Source: an uncultured Collinsella sp. (GTDB taxonomy: Bacteria > Actinomycetota > Coriobacteriia > Coriobacteriales > Coriobacteriaceae). Taken from it: a stretch of DNA of 64,000 nt. The notes under the pieces were generated by a model. It ran no database searches. It was not told the origin of the DNA and saw only the letters and a list, made by a program, of their open reading frames with translations. The stretch spans positions 12,647 through 76,646 of the forward strand of contig UQNU01000001.1 of NCBI GenBank assembly GCA_900542555.1, given 5' to 3'. Numbering within the stretch: the first letter of the stretch is position 1; every line of letters starts with the position of its first letter. This document shows positions 45,195-52,809 of this stretch, in pieces. A program made the translations under genes and the position numbers.

Positions 45195-46226
45195 ATGGCC
45201 ATGGAATTCAAACGCAGGCTGCCGATCCCCATGGAGATCCGCGAGGAAATGCCGCTTTCTGCCGAGCTTACCGCCAAAAAGCAGGCATTTGACGCCGAGG
45301 TCGCCAAAGTCTTTACCGGCGAGGACGCACGCAAGGTGCTCATCATCGGCCCGTGCTCTGCCGACCGCGAAGATTCGGTGCTTGAGTACATGAACCGACT
45401 GGCCAAGACCGCCGAGGAGGTCAAGGACAAGCTCATCATCATTCCGCGCGTCTACACCAACAAGCCGCGCACCAAGGGCACCGGCTACAAGGGCCTGCTG
45501 CACAACCCCAACCCCGAGGCTCCCGACGACCTGCTCGAGGGCGTCAAGGCCATCCGCCATATGCACCTGCGCGTTATTGAGGAAACGGGTTTCTTCACCG
45601 CCGACGAGATGCTCTATCCGTCCAACTACCAATACCTCGTTGACCTGCTGAGCTATGTCGCCGTGGGCGCACGCTCGGTAGAGAACCAGGAGCACCGTCT
45701 GGTGTCGAGCGGCATTTCGGTACCCGTCGGCATGAAGAATCCCACTGCCGGCTCTACCACCGTTATGCTCAACTCAATTTACGCCGCCCAGGCGCACCAG
45801 AGCTTCATCTTCCGCAACTGGGAGGTCGAGTGCGACGGCAACCCGCTCGCACACGCCGTTATGCGTGGCTACATCGGTCTCGATGGGCGCACCTACCCCA
45901 ACTACCACTACGAACACCTGGAACGCCTGGCCGAACGCTATACCGAGCATGCCGGCTATGCCAATCCGGCAGCGGTCATCGACTGCAACCACGACAACTC
46001 GGGCAAGCGTCCGCTGGAGCAGTATCGCATTTGCAAGGAGGTGCTCGACAGCTGCCGCCGCAACGAGTCCATCTCCAAGCTGGTCAAGGGCTTTATGATC
46101 GAGTCCTACCTAGAAGACGGCAACCAGCCGGTCGACGGCGGCGTCTTTGGCAAGTCGATCACCGACCCGTGCCTGGGCTGGGAAAAGACCGACTACCTCA
46201 TCCGCGAGATCGCGGAACGGGTGTAG
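45195..46226 (+). CDS. aroF: 3-deoxy-7-phosphoheptulonate synthase (class I)
   Basis: 343-aa DAHP synthase of the AroF/G/H type, which joins phosphoenolpyruvate and erythrose 4-phosphate to start aromatic amino-acid synthesis. Signatures: LIIGPCSADRED, PRVYTNKPRTKGTGYKGLLHNPN, GARSVENQEHR, MKNPTAGS, CNHDNSGK and the metal region GFMIESYLEDG. An N-terminal extension of about 35 residues is typical of the feedback-regulated group; which amino acid inhibits cannot be told, so the F/G/H letter is provisional. GAGGAGG stands 5 bases before the ATG. Its TAG stop abuts family A element copy 2. Confidence 0.94.
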   Translation: MAMEFKRRLPIPMEIREEMPLSAELTAKKQAFDAEVAKVFTGEDARKVLIIGPCSADREDSVLEYMNRLAKTAEEVKDKLIIIPRVYTNKPRTKGTGYKGLLHNPNPEAPDDLLEGVKAIRHMHLRVIEETGFFTADEMLYPSNYQYLVDLLSYVAVGARSVENQEHRLVSSGISVPVGMKNPTAGSTTVMLNSIYAAQAHQSFIFRNWEVECDGNPLAHAVMRGYIGLDGRTYPNYHYEHLERLAERYTEHAGYANPAAVIDCNHDNSGKRPLEQYRICKEVLDSCRRNESISKLVKGFMIESYLEDGNQPVDGGVFGKSITDPCLGWEKTDYLIREIAERV

Positions 46227-46376
46227 GTTACGGCGTTTTACCAGACGCCGTAACGGCTCGACGCTGCGCGGGCCGCATTTGGACAATCTGACGTTCAACT
46301 TCAAGGGCGCGACCAGAAGGTCAGCGCCCTTTCGTTTCACGTCACCTTGCCTCAAATGCGGCCCGCTCGCTGACTT
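46227..46376 (+). ncRNA. Candidate structured RNA, family A copy 2 (3' of DAHP synthase)
   Basis: P1 is 46227-46236 with 46245-46254 and starts on the base after the aroF stop. P2 is 46268-46281 with 46353-46366 (14 bp). P3 is TGACGT (46289-46294) with ACGTCA (46339-46344). P4 is 46303-46314 with 46319-46331, loop AGAA. Every helix differs from copies 1 and 3 by compensating changes. CGACGCTGC precedes P2 and TCGCTGACTT follows it. Confidence 0.82.
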
Positions 46377-46400
46377 ATGCTCAACCAGCGGCGCCTTAGA

Positions 46401-46500
46401 CGTTGGGAACGTTCCTTTTCTGCCGGCAGTTGGGGACAGTCCTAGTCGTTGGGGGGCGTTCTTGAATGACCAGTCATTTAAGTGCGTCCCCAATGACTAC
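46401..46500 (+). repeat. Repeat block R copy 1
   Basis: ACGTTCCTTTTCTGCCGGCA, then a GGGGACAGTCCT-like stretch and CGTTGGGGGGCGTTCTTGAA. A closely similar block follows family A copy 3 at about 54943-55010. The right half (about 46446-46496) folds as an imperfect inverted repeat around GACCAGTC. Confidence 0.65.
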
Positions 46501-46539
46501 CCAATGAGTATGTGGGGAGTGGATTTTTCCGTTCGGCGA

Positions 46540-46615
46540 TTTGTGTCTTGAAAAATGTATATAACGACTATAACGTAGTGTGAAACATATTGGAAACAAT
46601 ACCGAGGAGGCTGCG
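46540..46615 (+). promoter_or_regulatory. EamA gene leader with ATAACG repeats
   Basis: ATAACG occurs at 46561-46566 and 46570-46575 as a direct repeat, close to the AT-rich TGTATATAAC. The same hexamer forms an inverted pair before the PTS operon (47847-47865). GAGGAGG at 46604-46610 fixes the TTG start at 46616. Confidence 0.45.
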
Positions 46616-47698
46616 TTGAAGAAAAGCAATCTGGGCTATGTGCTGGTGCTGATCGCCGCGCTTATGTGGGGCAGCATCGGAATCTTTGTAAACGGCATTG
46701 CGGCCATGGGCGTTTCGTCTCAGAGCATGGCGGCCTTTCGCTTGTTGGTCGGAGCGCTTATCTTGGCGCCGGTCCTGATGTTTATGGGCTGCCGTCCGGG
46801 TGAGGGGTCTACCGTGGCTCAGGGTCCCCTGACGCTATTCAAGGCAAGCCCCAAAGAGCTCGTCCCCTGCGCGCTGGTCGGTATCGTCGGTTTAGCCGCC
46901 GCCAACACCTGCTATTACGAGTGCATGCGCGAGGTGGGTATGTCTACGGCCTCGGTGCTGCTCTACACCTCGCCGGTGTTTGGCGTCATGCTCGGCCGCG
47001 TGCTTTATCGCGAGGACGTGACCCCCAACAAGCTCGTTGCCATTGTCTTTAACATCGTTGGCTGCGTGCTTGCGGTGACCAATGGCGACCTTTCCGGTTT
47101 TCATTTTTCGGTTTGGGGCGTCACGTCGGGCGTGATTGCAGGCCTTTGTGGTGCGTCGCTCGCGGTGTTTAGCCGGATAGCAACCAAGACGGTCCACCCG
47201 CTGGCTGTCACGTTTTGGGGCTTTGTCTTTGGCGGTGCGGTTATGGCGGCTATCGCGGCTCCGTGGCCGGATGTCGCCGCGGCAATGTCGCCACAGCTGC
47301 TGCTGCTGTTCCTTGGCTTTGGACTCATCCCCACAGCCGTGGCTTACATCTTATATATGCAGGGTCTGTCCATGGGGCTCGAGACATCGAAAGTTCCCGT
47401 CGTAATGTCTTTCGAGACGGTCGTCACCGTACTGGTGGGCATTGGTGTCTATGCCGAGCCCGCCGGCGTGATCAAAGTCCTGGGCATCGTGCTGGTGCTC
47501 GCGTCCATCCTGATTATGAACACCGACTTCTCCAAGCTGCGCAACAGTGTGTTTGTCGGTCATGTTGTTGAGAGCATGACCTTTAAGCCCAACGCGTGGT
47601 GGACCGAAAAATCGCAGGACATGGATCTGTTTAAGGAGCGCACCGGCATCGCGCTGGAGCCTACCGTGCAGGAAAGCCCCTGGTACTTCGTGCGATAG
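46616..47698 (+). CDS. EamA/DMT family transporter
   Basis: 360-aa membrane protein with about ten helices in two EamA repeats (about 10-145 and 160-310). Each repeat has the family's motif region (LMWGSIGIFVNGIAAMG; GLCGASLAVFSRI). A hydrophilic C-terminal tail of about 45 residues (FKPNAWWTEKSQDMDLF) is longer than usual. The start is TTG 46616, five bases after GAGGAGG; a GTG upstream at 46580 has no such site. Members export or import amino acids, nucleotides or other metabolites; the direction and substrate are unknown. It precedes the PTS operon in the same direction. Confidence 0.88.
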   Translation: MKKSNLGYVLVLIAALMWGSIGIFVNGIAAMGVSSQSMAAFRLLVGALILAPVLMFMGCRPGEGSTVAQGPLTLFKASPKELVPCALVGIVGLAAANTCYYECMREVGMSTASVLLYTSPVFGVMLGRVLYREDVTPNKLVAIVFNIVGCVLAVTNGDLSGFHFSVWGVTSGVIAGLCGASLAVFSRIATKTVHPLAVTFWGFVFGGAVMAAIAAPWPDVAAAMSPQLLLLFLGFGLIPTAVAYILYMQGLSMGLETSKVPVVMSFETVVTVLVGIGVYAEPAGVIKVLGIVLVLASILIMNTDFSKLRNSVFVGHVVESMTFKPNAWWTEKSQDMDLFKERTGIALEPTVQESPWYFVR

Positions 47699-47881
47699 AG
47701 GATTGAGCGCAGGGTCTGACCTGGGGTTATCCAGCCCGCGCCGGACTACCCGGCCCCAACGTTTCAAGTACGTTAAACCCGTCAACGGTCGATTTTCACC
47801 CGCGAACGGTCTTTATACTAATTAGCAATATAAGCAACGTATAAGACGTTATAATGACCATAACGAAAAGGAGGAGGCAAG
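47699..47881 (+). promoter_or_regulatory. PTS operon regulatory region
   Basis: AACGGT at 47784-47789 and 47805-47810 forms a direct repeat with a 21-base period. Further down CGTTAT (47847-47852) and ATAACG (47860-47865) form an inverted repeat in an AT-rich stretch, a fit for a GntR-type operator. AAGGAGGAGG precedes ATG 47882. Confidence 0.6.
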
Positions 47882-48805
47882 ATGAATCAGATCATTCTCG
47901 CATCTCATGGCGGCCTGGCCGCAGGCGCCAAAGACACGCTCGAGATGGTTCTCGGCGACGTGTCGAACGTCCACGTCGTGTCGCTTGCTCGTGACGACAA
48001 GGAGCCCATCACCAATAAGGTGGACGCCATGATCGCCACGTTCAACGCGGACGACACCGTCTATGTGCTGACCGATATGCTCGGCAGCTCGGTCAACAAC
48101 AACATGGTCGAGCTTTCCAAGAACGGCACGAAGTTCACGGTTGTCAGCGGTTTCAACATCCCGCTGGCGCTTACGCTCGCTATGAGCCCCGTCCCCGTCA
48201 AGGGCGCCGAGCTCGCGGCCCTCATCAATGAGGCCCGCACCGGTCTGACCAACCCCAACGCACCGGTCGAGGCCGCCGCGGCTCCCGCCAAGAAGGCCAA
48301 GGCGTCCCGTCACAGCTCCGGTCCCGCCAAGATCGTCCTCGCACGTCTTGATTACCGTCTGCTGCACGGCCAGGTCGTCTTTACCTGGACCACCAAGGTT
48401 CAGGCCGAGCGCATCATCGTCGTCGACAACGCTGCCGCCAACGATGACATCAAGAAGGGCGCTCTTAAGCTGGCCAAGCCCCAGGGCGTTCGCCTGAACG
48501 TCTTCACCGTCGAGCGTGCCCTCGCCAAGATGGACAAGCTCAACACCCTCGGCGAGCGCGTCATGTTCGTCTTTGGCAATACTGCCGAGATGCTGCAGTT
48601 CTGCCAGGGCTACAAGCTCGACGCCATCAACCTGGGCGCCACCGCCAACCACGACGGTGCCGATCAGGTCGGCGGCAAGGACAGCTCCGTCTTCCTCGAC
48701 GCCACCCAGAAGGCCGACGTCAATCAGCTGCTCGACATGGGCATCAAGCTCTATGTTCAGCAGACCCCTACGTATCAGAGCGTCGACATCGACGCCAAGC
48801 TGTAA
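47882..48805 (+). CDS. PTS mannose/fructose/sorbose-family EIIAB
   Basis: 307-aa fused phosphotransfer protein. The EIIA domain (1-125) has the phospho-histidine His9 in ILASHGGLAAG; an Ala/Pro/Lys-rich linker (about 127-148) leads to the EIIB domain (149-307) with His162 in RLDYRLLHGQVV. Cytoplasmic; it passes phosphate from HPr to the incoming sugar. It is the first of four genes EIIAB, EIIC, EIID and a SIS-domain deglycase. This PTS family carries mannose, but also fructoselysine, glucoselysine and glucosaminate in other bacteria, and the SIS gene points to that type of cargo. Confidence 0.95.
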   Translation: MNQIILASHGGLAAGAKDTLEMVLGDVSNVHVVSLARDDKEPITNKVDAMIATFNADDTVYVLTDMLGSSVNNNMVELSKNGTKFTVVSGFNIPLALTLAMSPVPVKGAELAALINEARTGLTNPNAPVEAAAAPAKKAKASRHSSGPAKIVLARLDYRLLHGQVVFTWTTKVQAERIIVVDNAAANDDIKKGALKLAKPQGVRLNVFTVERALAKMDKLNTLGERVMFVFGNTAEMLQFCQGYKLDAINLGATANHDGADQVGGKDSSVFLDATQKADVNQLLDMGIKLYVQQTPTYQSVDIDAKL

Positions 48806-48841
48806 TCAACCAGGCTTTTGCCTGACTGAAAGGAGAAGGGT

Positions 48842-49636
48842 ATGAATACGTTCATCAGTGCGGTGCTCGTCGGCCTCGTCGGCGTGTTCTGCATGTGGGA
48901 CTCCCGCCTGCTCGGTCGTCTTAACTTCGAGCAGCCCCTCGTTGGCGCTACGCTCGTCGGTCTGCTGCTGGGCGATGTGCCCACCGGCCTTGCCGTCGGT
49001 GCCGCCGTCGAGCTCGTGTCCATGGGCCTGGTGCAGGTCGGCGCCGCCGTTCCGCCCGATATGGTCCTGGGCGGCATCGTGGCCGCTGCCTTTGCGTGCC
49101 TGACCGATGCTTCCGCCGAGACCGCCATGACGATCGCCATCCCGGTCGCCGTCCTGGGTCAGCTTCTCGGCATCGTGTTCCGTTCCATCATCGCCGCCCT
49201 CACCCATGTGGCAGATAGCGCGATCGATAACGGAAAGTTCAAGACCGCCTACCGTATGCACATCTGCGCCGGCTCCGGTCTGTACGCCGTCATGTACTTC
49301 CTGCCGATCTTCCTCGCCGTCTTTGTTGGCACCGACCTGGTTCAGGCCATCGTCAACATGGTTCCCGAGTGGCTGTCCACCGGTCTTAACGTTTCGACCA
49401 AGATCATGACCGCCTACGGCTTGGCCCTGCTGCTCACCATGATGATCAAGAAGGGTATGACTCCGTTCCTGTTCATCGGTTTCCTGCTCGCCGCTTACCT
49501 CAACCTGTCCGTCATCGCGGTCGCTCTGATCGGTGTGTGCCTGGCTGTCGTCTTCATGGGCTTCAATTTCAACGGTTCCCATGCAGCCGCCGGTGTCGAT
49601 TCCGACTACGATCCGCTCGAAGACGACGAAGACTAA
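48842..49636 (+). CDS. PTS mannose-family EIIC
   Basis: 264-aa integral membrane component with about seven or eight helices. It has the family's GVFCMWDSRLLGRLNFEQPLVGATLVGLLLGDVPTGLAVGAAVELVSMG segment, where the sugar path begins. ATG 48842 has GGAGAAGGGT upstream and follows the EIIAB stop by 36 bases. It works together with EIID as the translocating unit. The tail is acidic (DSDYDPLEDDED). Substrate is not readable from the sequence alone. Confidence 0.94.
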   Translation: MNTFISAVLVGLVGVFCMWDSRLLGRLNFEQPLVGATLVGLLLGDVPTGLAVGAAVELVSMGLVQVGAAVPPDMVLGGIVAAAFACLTDASAETAMTIAIPVAVLGQLLGIVFRSIIAALTHVADSAIDNGKFKTAYRMHICAGSGLYAVMYFLPIFLAVFVGTDLVQAIVNMVPEWLSTGLNVSTKIMTAYGLALLLTMMIKKGMTPFLFIGFLLAAYLNLSVIAVALIGVCLAVVFMGFNFNGSHAAAGVDSDYDPLEDDED

Positions 49637-49649
49637 GGAGGAACACACT

Positions 49650-50483
49650 ATGGCAACCGCAACCAAGGACGTGTCCCTGAACAAGAAGGTCAGCCAGTTC
49701 TTCTGGCGCTCCTGGGCCATCCAGGCCTCTTGGAACTACGAGCGTCAGATGAACATGGGCTTCCTCTACGGCATGGTTCCCACGCTCGATCGCCTCTATC
49801 CGGATGAGTCCGACCCCAAGCAGCTCGCTGCTAAGAAAGAGGCTTACCACCGTCACATGGCGTTCTACAACTGCACCCCGCAGACGAGCGCTTTCATCCT
49901 GGGCCTCTCCGCCTCCATGGAGGAGGAGTACGCCAAGGACCCCGAGAACTTCGATCCCGATTCGATCAACGCGGTCAAGACCTCCCTCATGGGTCCGCTT
50001 TCCGGCATCGGTGACTCCTTCTTCCAGGGCACCATCCGCGTTATCGCCTTTGGTCTGGGCGTTCAGCTGGCTCAGCAGGGCTCCATCATGGGCCCGATCC
50101 TGGCCATGCTCATCTCCATCGTCCCCTCTGTGGTGATCACTTGGTTCGCAGCCAAGATGGGCTATCAGGGCGGCCACGAGTACCTGAGCAAGCTTCAGGG
50201 CGGCGACCTCATGGAGAAGCTCATGTATGTCTGCGGCATCGTGGGTCTTATGTCCGTGGGCGGCATGATCGCCACGCTGATCGGCGCCACCACCCCGCTG
50301 CAGTTCGCTGACGGCACCGTCGTTATCCAGGACATCCTGGATGGCATGATGCCCCAGATGATCTCCCTCGGCCTCACCGGCCTTATGTACTGGCTCATCA
50401 AGAAGAACGTCAACACCGGTTGGCTTCTTGTGATCGCCATTGTGGGCGGCATCGCCCTCTCCGCGGCCGGCATCCTGGCCTAG
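49650..50483 (+). CDS. PTS mannose-family EIID
   Basis: 277-aa membrane component. It begins with the soluble segment SQFFWRSWAIQASWNYERQMNMGFLYGMVPTL, the usual EIID signature, followed by GPLSGIGDSFFQGTIRVIA and helices near the C-terminus. ATG 49650 follows AAGGAGG. It is 13 bases after EIIC and ends the transporter part of the operon; an imperfect terminator-like hairpin follows before the deglycase gene, which could lower its expression. Confidence 0.94.
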   Translation: MATATKDVSLNKKVSQFFWRSWAIQASWNYERQMNMGFLYGMVPTLDRLYPDESDPKQLAAKKEAYHRHMAFYNCTPQTSAFILGLSASMEEEYAKDPENFDPDSINAVKTSLMGPLSGIGDSFFQGTIRVIAFGLGVQLAQQGSIMGPILAMLISIVPSVVITWFAAKMGYQGGHEYLSKLQGGDLMEKLMYVCGIVGLMSVGGMIATLIGATTPLQFADGTVVIQDILDGMMPQMISLGLTGLMYWLIKKNVNTGWLLVIAIVGGIALSAAGILA

Positions 50484-50516
50484 TCGCGACCAAGCGTCTA
50501 ACCGCTTTCCCCGGGG

Positions 50517-50593
50517 GCCTGCCTGGCATCCCATACCCCAGGCAGGCTTCCATCCCTAAATGTGTCAAAGGGACAGTTCCCTTGTCACATCCT
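50517..50593 (+). terminator. Intra-operon hairpins after EIID
   Basis: GCCTGCCTGG (50517-50526) pairs perfectly with CCAGGCAGGC (50538-50547), and TGTCAAAGGGAC / GTTCCCTTGTCA (about 50563-50587) make a second imperfect dyad. Neither is followed by a strong T-run, so partial read-through into the deglycase gene is likely. Confidence 0.55.
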
Positions 50594-50680
50594 CAACGGG
50601 CCGGCGACTCGGTCCAAATCACGGTAACCCTGCGTGCGTCCGGCAATGTGGCGCCGCAAAAATCGAAAGGAATGTGTCAG

Positions 50681-51664
50681 ATGTACGAGATCGACCTTAA
50701 CCTCCCTAAGCAGATCGTCGCTGACGTCCTGTCCAACCACGAGATTCACAGCGTTGCCTTCGTCGGCTGCGGTGCTTCCATGTCCGACCTTTACCCCGCC
50801 AAGTACTTCCTGGCCAACAACACGGACAAGCTGAATGTTCAGATCTTCACCGCTAACGAGTTCAACTACGACACGCCTTCCTGGGTCAACGAGCACACCT
50901 TCGTGATCACCTGCTCCCTCGGTGGCTCCACGCCCGAGACCGTCGAGGCCAACAAGACCGCCAAGAAGCACAACTGCCCGGTCGTCTCCCTCACCAACAA
51001 GGCTGGCTCCGCTCTGACCGTCGACGCTGACTACGTCATCGTTCACGGCTTCCACGCCAACTTCGCTGCCAAGTGCGAGAAGCCCGGCTACGCCATCGCT
51101 CTTGCTGTCGAGATCCTTCAGCAGACCGAGGGTTATGACCACTACGAGGACATGATTACCGGCCTCACCAACGTCTTCGAGCTCTGCGAGAACGCCGCTC
51201 AGCACTGCAAGAAGCTCGCCAAGAAGTTCGCCGAGGACTTCAAGGACGACAAGATGATCTACTTCATGGCTTCCGGTGCCTCCGAGAAGATGGCTTATTC
51301 TCACGCCGCCTTCCTGTTCACCGAGATGCAGTGGATCGACGCCGCCGCCTACAACACCGGCGAGTACTTCCACGGCCCGTTCGAGGTTTCCACCGAGGGT
51401 AAGCCCTACGTCTTCTTCATGTCCGATGGCGCCACCCGTCCGATGGACGCCCGCGCCCTCACCTTCCTTGAGCGCATGGGCGCCAAGGTCGCTCTGATCG
51501 ACTCCAAGGACTACGGCCTGGCTGACGCCGTGCCCGCGAGCGTCGTCACCTACTTCAACCCGCTGCTGCACCTCGCCGTTATGCGCGAGTACGGCAACCA
51601 GATTGCCGAGGCTCGTCAGCACCCGCTGACCATGCGTCGCTACATGTGGAAGCTTTCCTACTAA
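50681..51664 (+). CDS. SIS-domain sugar-phosphate deglycase (FrlB/GfrF-like)
   Basis: 327-aa cytoplasmic protein with two SIS domains (about 20-165 and 190-320). It matches the FrlB/GfrE/GfrF group, which splits 6-phosphorylated fructosamines into glucose 6-phosphate and the free amino acid. Conserved points are VGCGASMSDLYPAKYFL, TCSLGGSTPETVEA and the acid-base region YNTGEYFHGPFEV. The usual start ATG 50681 has AAAGG 10 bases upstream; an ATG at 50672 is possible. Cotranscription with a mannose-type PTS suggests the cargo is an Amadori product such as fructoselysine. A related gene lies at 57969. Confidence 0.88.
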   Translation: MYEIDLNLPKQIVADVLSNHEIHSVAFVGCGASMSDLYPAKYFLANNTDKLNVQIFTANEFNYDTPSWVNEHTFVITCSLGGSTPETVEANKTAKKHNCPVVSLTNKAGSALTVDADYVIVHGFHANFAAKCEKPGYAIALAVEILQQTEGYDHYEDMITGLTNVFELCENAAQHCKKLAKKFAEDFKDDKMIYFMASGASEKMAYSHAAFLFTEMQWIDAAAYNTGEYFHGPFEVSTEGKPYVFFMSDGATRPMDARALTFLERMGAKVALIDSKDYGLADAVPASVVTYFNPLLHLAVMREYGNQIAEARQHPLTMRRYMWKLSY

Positions 51665-51698
51665 TCACAAGTAAGTAGACCTTACGGGTTGATTGAGA

Positions 51699-51730
51699 GG
51701 GGATGGGGTTTGCGCCCCGTCCCCTTTTTT
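51699..51730 (+). terminator. Rho-independent terminator after the deglycase gene
   Basis: GGGGATGGGG (51699-51708) pairs with CCCCGTCCCC (51715-51724) with a G-T wobble, followed by TTTTTT. It closes the PTS operon. Confidence 0.9.
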
Positions 51731-51770
51731 GCTCTGGGGAGGGCGTGTCTGTCGCGTCATAAAACCCCAG

Positions 51771-51810
51771 ATAAAACCTACCAAAATAAACCTGTCCCTT
51801 TTTGGCAGGT
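51771..51810 (+). repeat. Dispersed stem-loop, family S copy 5 (leader)
   Basis: ATAAAACCTACCAAAATAAA followed by CCTGTCCCTTTTTGGCAGGT. The right arm ends immediately before GGGAGGAG, the ribosome-binding site of the HAD gene. Confidence 0.85.
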
Positions 51811-51824
51811 GGGAGGAGATGCGT

Positions 51825-52454
51825 ATGATCAAGGCAGTGCTGTTCGACATGGACGGCGTGCTGGTCGATACCGAGTGGTTCTACAACCGCCGCCGCGTGG
51901 CGTTTATGGAAGAGAAGGGGTTCCACTTTGACGAGATCCCCGATCTTTCGGGGTCTAACGAGCCTGCCATTTGGGAGGCGCTGGTTCCCGACGATATTGA
52001 GCTGCGCGAGCGTCTGCGCGTGGAGTACAAGCAGGTCTACAGCCCGGACCACCCCGTTCCGTATGCCGAGCTGCTCAACGAGCAGACGGAGCCGGTGATG
52101 CGTGAGCTGCACGAGCGCGGTGTGAAGTGTGCCATCGCGAGCTCGTCCTATCGCGAGCTGATCGACGAGCTGGTGGAGATTGCCGGTATCGCCGACGTGC
52201 TGGATTACACCATCAGCGGTCACGAGTGCAGCGCGTTTAAGCCCGACCCCGAGATCTATCTGCGTGCCATGGAGGCGCTGGGGGTGGAGCCTGCCGAGTG
52301 CCTGGTTATCGAGGATTCGCCTTTGGGGATCGAGGCCGGCAAGCGCTCCGGCGCCCGCGTCCTGGCGCTGCGTCCGCACGAGGGCGTCAACCTGGACCAG
52401 TCCGCCGCCGACGTTGTCATCGACAACCTGTCCGACATTTTGACCGCTTTGTAG
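51825..52454 (+). CDS. HAD-superfamily hydrolase (beta-phosphoglucomutase-like)
   Basis: 209-aa haloacid-dehalogenase-type phosphatase or phosphomutase. Motif I is LFDMDGVLVDTEW, motif II is in CAIASSSY, the Lys of motif III is in SAFKPDPEIY, and motif IV is IEDSPLGIEAG. A helical cap (about 15-85) places it in the subgroup with beta-phosphoglucomutase and 2-deoxyglucose-6-phosphatase. GGGAGGAG precedes ATG 51825 by 6 bases; the ATG at 51819 directly abuts it and is unlikely. It may act on a sugar phosphate from the neighbouring PTS, which is inference. Confidence 0.92.
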   Translation: MIKAVLFDMDGVLVDTEWFYNRRRVAFMEEKGFHFDEIPDLSGSNEPAIWEALVPDDIELRERLRVEYKQVYSPDHPVPYAELLNEQTEPVMRELHERGVKCAIASSSYRELIDELVEIAGIADVLDYTISGHECSAFKPDPEIYLRAMEALGVEPAECLVIEDSPLGIEAGKRSGARVLALRPHEGVNLDQSAADVVIDNLSDILTAL

Positions 52455-52809
52455 TGTCAATCCGCCGCGAGAAGCACGGGTTCAAACGTTTTTTGTGGTG
52501 GACTGGCTCAATTTGGTTTCGATTTTGATCCGTTTGGCTTCGATTCGGGCTAAGTGAGTAGACTTTTTGGCGCAGGCCGAGCACAATGCATATCTTCCTT
52601 TGTGAAACCGCAGGTCACAGGGGTGGCGGTTTTGGGTGTGCTCGACAGATCGTAAAAAGTCTACTCACTTGTAATTTGGGCCTTTGGTCGTGGGGGTTGC
52701 TGGTCCCGCTTTGGTTGTCGAGGGAGGGTGAATTGAAGCGCCCCCGCACGCTCACTGCTACAATCGCGAGCATGCCCCACAACTACATCTGCCTTCGAAA
52801 GGATCCTGC
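52455..52809. other. 355-bp region after the HAD gene
   Basis: TTTGGTTTCGATT (52512-52524) and TTTGGCTTCGATT (52533-52545) repeat directly 21 bases apart. Then a large hairpin with perfect 17-bp outer arms (52552-52568 and 52654-52670) follows. AAAGGA near 52797 is the ribosome-binding site of the YitT gene. No gene is seen. Confidence 0.6.
52552..52670. repeat. 119-bp hairpin with 17-bp arms
   Basis: AAGTGAGTAGACTTTTT (52552-52568) pairs perfectly with 52654-52670; inside, GAGCACA (52579-52585) pairs with TGTGCTC (52637-52643), and AAACCGC with GCGGTTT around 52606-52632. The 59035 element has a comparable build. Confidence 0.75.

Noticed and set aside
46604..46618. GTG 46580 as start of the EamA protein
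   Set aside because: GAGGAGG at 46604-46610 is ideally placed for TTG 46616, and nothing is upstream of the GTG.
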